Program-made: the position numbers and the translations under genes
Assembly: GCF_050947335.1 (NCBI RefSeq)
Contig: NW_027473592.1
Span: forward strand, 62,001 to 126,000
Direction of reading: 5' to 3'
Source: Megachile rotundata
Lineage: Eukaryota; Arthropoda; Insecta; Hymenoptera; Megachilidae
Length of the DNA: 64,000 bases
In this document: positions 59,320-64,000 of the stretch, piece after piece
How positions within the stretch are numbered: the first letter of the stretch is position 1
Layout: every line of letters starts with the position of its first letter
The notes under the pieces: generated by a model
The model's database searches: none
What the model saw: only the letters and a program-made list of their open reading frames with translations
What the model was told of the DNA's origin: nothing

Positions 59320-60284
59320 ACGACAAATACTATACTTATTACTCTTATTATTATCAATCTAACTCATATTACTAACCATATTATGCTAATATGATCGATA
59401 GAACTACAATTACTATACTCATTGCTCTTATTATTATCAATCCAACTCATGTTATTACCCATATTATGCTTATATGATCGATAGAACGACAATCACTATA
59501 CTTATTACTGTTATTATTATCAACCTAACTCATATTATTAGCCATATTATGCTTATATTATCGATAGAACGACAATTACTATACTTATTACTGTTATTAT
59601 TATCAATCTAACTCATATTATTAGCCATATTATGCTTATATGAACGACAGAACGACAATTACTGTACTAATTACTCTTATCATTAACAATCTAAGTCATA
59701 TTATTAGCCATATTATGCTTATATCATCGATAGAACGACAATTACTATACTTATTACTCTTATTATTATCAATCTAACTCATATTATTAGCCATATTATG
59801 CTTATATGATCGATAGAACGACAATTACTATACATATTACTCTTATTTTTATCAATCTAACTCATATTATTAAACATATTATGCTAATATGATCGATAGA
59901 ACGACAATTACTATACTTATTACACTCACTATTATCAATCTAACTCATATTATTAACCATATTATGCAGACATGATCGATAGCACGACATTTACTATACC
60001 TATTACTCTTATTATTATCAACCTAACACATATTATTAGCCATATTATGCTTATATGATCGATAGAACGAGAATTACTATACTCACTACTCTTAGTATTA
60101 TCAATCTAACTCATATTATTAGCCATATTATGCTTATATTATCGATAGAACGACAATTACTATATATTACTGTTATTATTATCAATCTAACTCATATTAT
60201 TAGCCATATTATGCTTAAATGATCGATAGAACGACAATTACTATACTTATTACTCTTATTATTATCAATCTAACTCATATTATT
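59320..60284 (+). repeat. Satellite stretch opening with a 54,672-type block
   Basis: Positions 59,320 to about 59,919 repeat the block at 54,672. From about 59,870 the order moves to the ACCATATTATGCAGACATG/ATAGCACG family. GAACGAGAATTACTATACTC with TCTTAGTATTATC then recurs near 60,070. A 2-base deletion near 60,164 makes an 81-bp monomer. No gene is present. Confidence 0.78.
60163..60167 (+). repeat. -2 register change (81-bp monomer)
   Basis: CTATATATTACTG replaces CTATACTTATTACTG. The phase goes from +1 (60,100) to -1 (60,181) and stays there to the window end. Confidence 0.9.
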
Positions 60285-61664
60285 AGCCATATTATACTTA
60301 AATGATCGATAGAACAAAAATTACTATACTTATTACTCTTATTATTATAAATCTAGCTCATATTATTAGCCATATTATGCTTATATGATCGATAGAACGA
60401 CAATTACTATACTTAGTACTCTTATTATTATGAATCTAACTCATATTATTAACCATATTATGCAGATATGATCGATAGAACTACAATTACTATACTCATT
60501 ACTCTTATTATTATTAATCTACCTGATATTATTAGCCATATTATGCTTATATGATCGATAGGACGACAATTACTATACTTATTACTCTTATTATCATCAA
60601 TCTAACTCATATTATTAGCCATATTATGCTTATATGATCGATAGGACGACAAATACTATACTTATTACTCTTATTATTATCAACCTAACTCATATTATTA
60701 GCCATATTATGCTTATATTATCGATAGAACGACAATTACTATACTTATTACTGTTATTATTATCAATCTAACGCATATTATTAGCCATATTATGCTTATA
60801 TGATCGACAGAACGACAATTACTATACTTATTACACTGACTGTTATCAATAAAACTCATATTATTAACCATATTATGCAAATTTGATCGATAGAACGACA
60901 ATCACTCTACTTATTACTCTTATTATTATCAACCTAACTCATATTATTAGCCATATTATGCTTATATGATCGATAGAACGACAATCACTATACTCATTAC
61001 TCTTATTATTATCAACCTAACTCATACTATTAGCCATATTATGCTTATATTATCGATATAACGACAATTACTATACTTTTTACTGTCATTATTATCAATC
61101 TAACTCATATTATTAGCCATATTATGCTTATATGAACGACAGAACGACAATTACTGTACTTATTACTCTTATCATTATCAATCTAAGTCATATTATTAGC
61201 CATATTATGCTTATATGATCGATAGAACGACAATTACTATACTCACTACTCTTATTATTATCAATCTAACTCATATTATTAGCCATATTATGCTTATATG
61301 ATCGATAGAACGACAATTACTCTACTTATTACTCTTATCATTATCGATCTAACTCATATTATTAGCCATATTATGCTTAAATGATCGATAGAACGACAAT
61401 TACTATACTTATTACTCTTATTATTATCAATCTAACTCATATTATTAGCCATATTATGCAGACATGATCGATAGCACGACATTTACTATACCTATTACTC
61501 TTATTATTATCAACCTAACACATATTATTAGCCATATTATGCTTATATGATCGATAGAACGACAATTACTATACTTATTACTCTTATTATTATCAATCTA
61601 ACTCATATTATTAGCCATATTATGCTTATATGATCGATAGAACGACAATTACTATACATATTAC
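60285..61664 (+). repeat. Third, deleted relative of the 21-mer-spaced block
   Basis: Positions 60,285-60,945 follow 57,050-57,710, and the rest follows 57,959 onward and 56,215-56,935, so three monomers are missing relative to copies 1 and 2. Private changes are GAACAAAAATT at about 60,313 and AATCTAGCTC at about 60,350. The stretch contains another copy of the spurious 62-codon frame. Confidence 0.8.
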
Positions 61665-62225
61665 TCTTATTTTTATCAATCTAACTCATATTATTAAACA
61701 TATTATGCTAATATGATCGATAGAACGACAGTTACTATACTTATTACACTCACTATTATCAATCTAACTCATATTATTAACCACATTATGCAGACATGAT
61801 CGATAGCACGACATTTACTATACCTATTACTCTTATTATTATCAACCTAACACATATTATTAGCCATATTATGCTTATATGATCGATAGAACGACAATTA
61901 CTATACTTATTATTCTTATTATTATCAATCTAACTCATATTATTAGCCATATTATGCTTAAATGATCGATAGAACGACAATTACTATACTTATTACTCTT
62001 ATTATTATCAATCTAACTCATATTATTAGCCATATTATGCTTATATGATCGACAGAACGACAATTACTATACTTATTACTCTTATTATTATGAATCTAAC
62101 TCATATTATTAACCATATTATGCAGATATGATCGATAGAACTACAATTACTATACGCATTACTCTTATTATTATCAATCTAACTCATATTATTAGCCATA
62201 TTATGCTTAAATGATGGATAGAACG
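61665..62225 (+). repeat. Partner copy of the 58,357 block
   Basis: The order of variants is as at 58,357. CGACAGTTACTATAC near 61,730 is private. The right end passes into GAACGGGAATTACTATACTC, which recurs near 63,467. Confidence 0.8.
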
Positions 62226-63550
62226 GGAATTACTATACTCACTACTCTTAGTATCATCAATCTAACTCATATTATTAGCCATATTATGCTTATATGATCG
62301 ATAGAACGTCAAATACTATACTTATTACTCTTATTATTATCAATCTAACTCATATTACTAACCATATTATGCTAATATGATCGATAGAACTACAATTACT
62401 ATACTCATTACTCTTATTATTATCAATCCAACTCATGTTATTACCCATATTATGCTTATATGATCGATAGAACGACAATCACTATACTTATTACTCTTAT
62501 TATTATCAACCTAACTCATATTATTATCCATATTATGCTTATATTATCGATAGAACGACAATTACTATACTTATTACTGTTATTATTATCAATCTAACGC
62601 ATATTATTAGCCATATTATGCTTATATGATCGACAGATCGACAATTACTATACTTATTACACTCACTGTTATCAATCAAACTCATATTATTAACCATATT
62701 ATGCAAATTTGATCGATAGAACGACAATCACTCTACTTATTACTCTTATTATTATCAACCTAACTCATATTATTAGCCATATTATGCTTATATGATCGAT
62801 AGAACGACAATCACTATACTTATTACTCTTATTATTATCAACCTAACTCATATTATTATCCATATTATGCTTATATTATCGATATAACGACAATTACTAT
62901 ACTTTTTACTGTCATTATTATCAATCTAACTCATATTATTAGCCATATTATGCTTATATGAACGACAGAACGACAATTACTGTACTTATTACTCTTATCA
63001 TTATCAATCTAAGTCATATTATTAGCCATATTATGCTTATATGATCGATAGAACGACAATTACTATACTCACTACTCTTATTATTAGCAATCTAACTCAT
63101 ATTATTAGCCATATTATGCTTATATGATCGATAGAACGACAATTACTCTACTTATTACTCTTATCATTACCGATCTAACACATATTATTAGCCATATTAT
63201 GCTTAAATGATCGATAGAACGACAATTACTATACTTATTACTCTTATTATTATCAATCTAACTCATATTATTAGCCATATTATGCAGACATGATCGATAG
63301 CACGACATTTACTATACCTATTACTCTTATTATTATCAACCTAACACATATTATTAGCCATATTATGCTTATATGATCGATAGAACGACAATTACTATAC
63401 TTATTACTCTTATTATTATCAATCTAACTCATATTATTAGCCATATTATGCTTATATGATCGATAGAACGGGAATTACTATACTCACTACTCTTAGTATC
63501 ATCAATCTAACTCATATTATTAGCCATATTATGCTTATATGATCGATAGA
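62226..63550 (+). repeat. Satellite stretch with a fourth relative of the 55.7-kb units
   Basis: A 54,672-type run (ACGTCAAATACTA, TTACTAACC, CCAACTCATG) is followed from 62,539 by units matching 60,713 onward at an offset of 1,826 = 22 x 83. Changes are GACAGATCGACAATT, CACTCACTGTT and TCAATCAAACTC. GATAGCACG recurs at 61,471 and 63,297, the same offset. ATTAGCAATC near 63,085 and CATTACCGATC near 63,166 are private. No gene is present. Confidence 0.79.
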
Positions 63551-64000
63551 ACGACAAATACTACACTTATTACTCTTATTATTATCAATCTAACTCATAT
63601 TACTAACCATATTATGCTAATATGATCGATAGAACTACAATTACTATACTCATTGCTCTTATTATTATCAATCCAACTCATGTTATTACCCATATTATGC
63701 TTCTATGATCGATAGAACGACAATCACTATACTTATTACTGTTATTATTATCAACCTAACTCATATTATTAGCCATATTATGCTTATATTATCGATAGAA
63801 CGACAATTACTATACTTATTACTGTTATTATTATCAATCTAACTCATATTATTAGCCATATTATGCTTATATGAACGACAGAACGACAATTACTGTACTA
63901 ATTACTCTTATCATTAACAATCTAAGTCATATTATTAGCCATATTATGCTTATATCATCGATAGAACGACAATTACTATACTTATTACTCTTATTATTAT
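63551..64000 (+). repeat. Third copy of the 54,672 block, cut by the window edge
   Basis: This stretch matches 54,672-55,121 and 59,320-59,769 with few changes, such as ACTACACTT at about 63,562 and GCTTCTATG at about 63,700. The repeat runs in phase to the last base, so the array end is not in this window. Confidence 0.85.

Larger units (their letters stand above)
1..64000 (+). repeat. 83-bp AT-rich satellite array, about 771 head-to-tail monomers
   Basis: The landmark ATCAATCTAA starts at 7, 90, 173, 256 and 339, and so on every 83 bases to 63,999. All copies I inspected lie in the same orientation, and I saw no inversion and no inserted foreign sequence. Consensus composition is 29 A, 34 T, 14 C and 6 G (24% G+C), so the + strand is C-rich over G by more than two to one along the whole window. 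Both edges cut through monomers, so the array is longer than the window. Every frame of the unit carries stops on the + strand (TAA in CTAACTC, TGA in ATGATCG, TAG in ATTAGCC), and 83 is not a multiple of 3, so coding is not supported. The genomic location (centromere, pericentromere, subtelomere, sex or B chromosome) cannot be told from sequence alone. Confidence 0.98.
54679..64000 (+). repeat. Region II: satellite domain with a different variant set
   Basis: The 83-bp unit and its orientation are unchanged, but the recurring variants differ: TTATATTATCGATAG, ATGAACGACAG, GACATGATCGATAGCACG, CAATCACTATAC, ATCAACCTAACACAT, CTAAGTCATATT, TTATACTTAAATG and GCAAATTTGATCG. Many units are close to the consensus, and the region I markers GTGGTCGATAG, GGTAGAACGATAATT and GCCAAATTATG are not seen. 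Internal duplications are again multiples of 83 bp. No gene is present. Confidence 0.88.

Noticed and set aside
1..64000. CRISPR array
   Set aside because: The repetition is contiguous, with an 83-bp unit and variation along its whole length. There is no alternation of an invariant short repeat with unique spacers, and no cas-like coding sequence.
1..64000. Telomeric repeat or simple microsatellite
   Set aside because: The TTA/ATT-rich tract at unit positions 59-83 resembles a microsatellite locally, but it is embedded in a complex 83-bp unit. No G-rich telomere-type hexamer or heptamer runs occur.
1..64000. Transposable element insertion or terminal repeats
   Set aside because: Every register checkpoint is explained by six 1-2 base changes, which leaves no room for inserted foreign sequence. 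No inverted terminal repeats or coding remnants were seen.
1..64000. CENP-B box
   Set aside because: The canonical 17-bp pattern needs TTCG and CGGG at fixed spacing. The unit has no TTCG or CGGG in either strand of the consensus.
1..64000. Promoters, tRNA or other RNA genes
   Set aside because: TATA-like strings occur in every monomer because of the base composition, so they carry no information. No conserved tRNA or rRNA segment is present, and the repeats leave no unique sequence.

Overview
The whole window is one head-to-tail satellite DNA array. I find no gene, RNA gene, mobile element, CRISPR array or unique sequence. The repeat unit is 83 bp and about 24% G+C; the consensus I derived has 29 A, 34 T, 14 C and 6 G on the + strand. 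The phase runs from base 7 (first full unit) to base 63,998, which makes 771 complete monomers, plus 6 bases of a unit on the left and 2 on the right. The array therefore extends past both window edges. I checked the phase at many points. Only six monomers change it (+1, +1, -1, +1, -1, -2), and the net of -1 exactly accounts for the observed 63,992 bp. A long array with hierarchical higher-order repeats points to a eukaryotic nuclear chromosome, in centromeric, pericentromeric, subtelomeric or sex/B-chromosome heterochromatin. I cannot name the organism or the locus from the sequence.

The array has two parts. Region I (1 to about 54,678) is built from a shared set of variant monomers. Diagnostic variants include GCCAAATTATG, GATCGGTAGAACGATAATT, TGCTTATGTGGTCGATAG, GAACTACATTTACTATAC and TTACACTCCCTGTTATC. 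These occur in fixed orders that are copied as long blocks. Region II (about 54,679 to 64,000) uses the same 83-bp unit with a different variant set: ATTATCGATAGAACG after TTAT, ATGAACGACAG, GACATGATCGATAGCACG, CAATCACT, and CCAACTCATGTTATTACCC. The switch is abrupt, inside one monomer.

Over the 83-bp period lies a mosaic of nested direct duplications, nearly all offset by whole numbers of monomers. They include a 20-mer unit at 1-3,103 and again at 15,484-18,915, a 17-mer at 8,460-10,986, and a 7-mer run at about 13,190-14,800. There is a 34-mer tandem at 19,003-24,664 with a partial third copy at 26,329-27,905. A 2.0-kb block at 24,301 recurs at 28,368. A 6.4-kb block at 15,029-21,469 recurs at 34,286-40,972, and a 4.6-kb block at 44,609-49,199 recurs at 50,336-54,677. 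Copies of a block are almost identical by eye, whereas neighbouring monomers differ at several positions. Some copies differ by whole-monomer gains or losses (1, 3, 4 or 7 units). This is the pattern expected from recent unequal exchange or replication slippage in phase with the repeat.

The only open frames of any length are four 62-codon minus-strand frames in region II. They start with TTG, are copies of one another made by array duplication, and are not credible genes. The interest of the window is in its repeat architecture: strict register, a probable older ~12-bp sub-period, the 166-bp dimer, strong strand asymmetry, shared recombination junctions, and the sharp boundary between two homogenisation domains.
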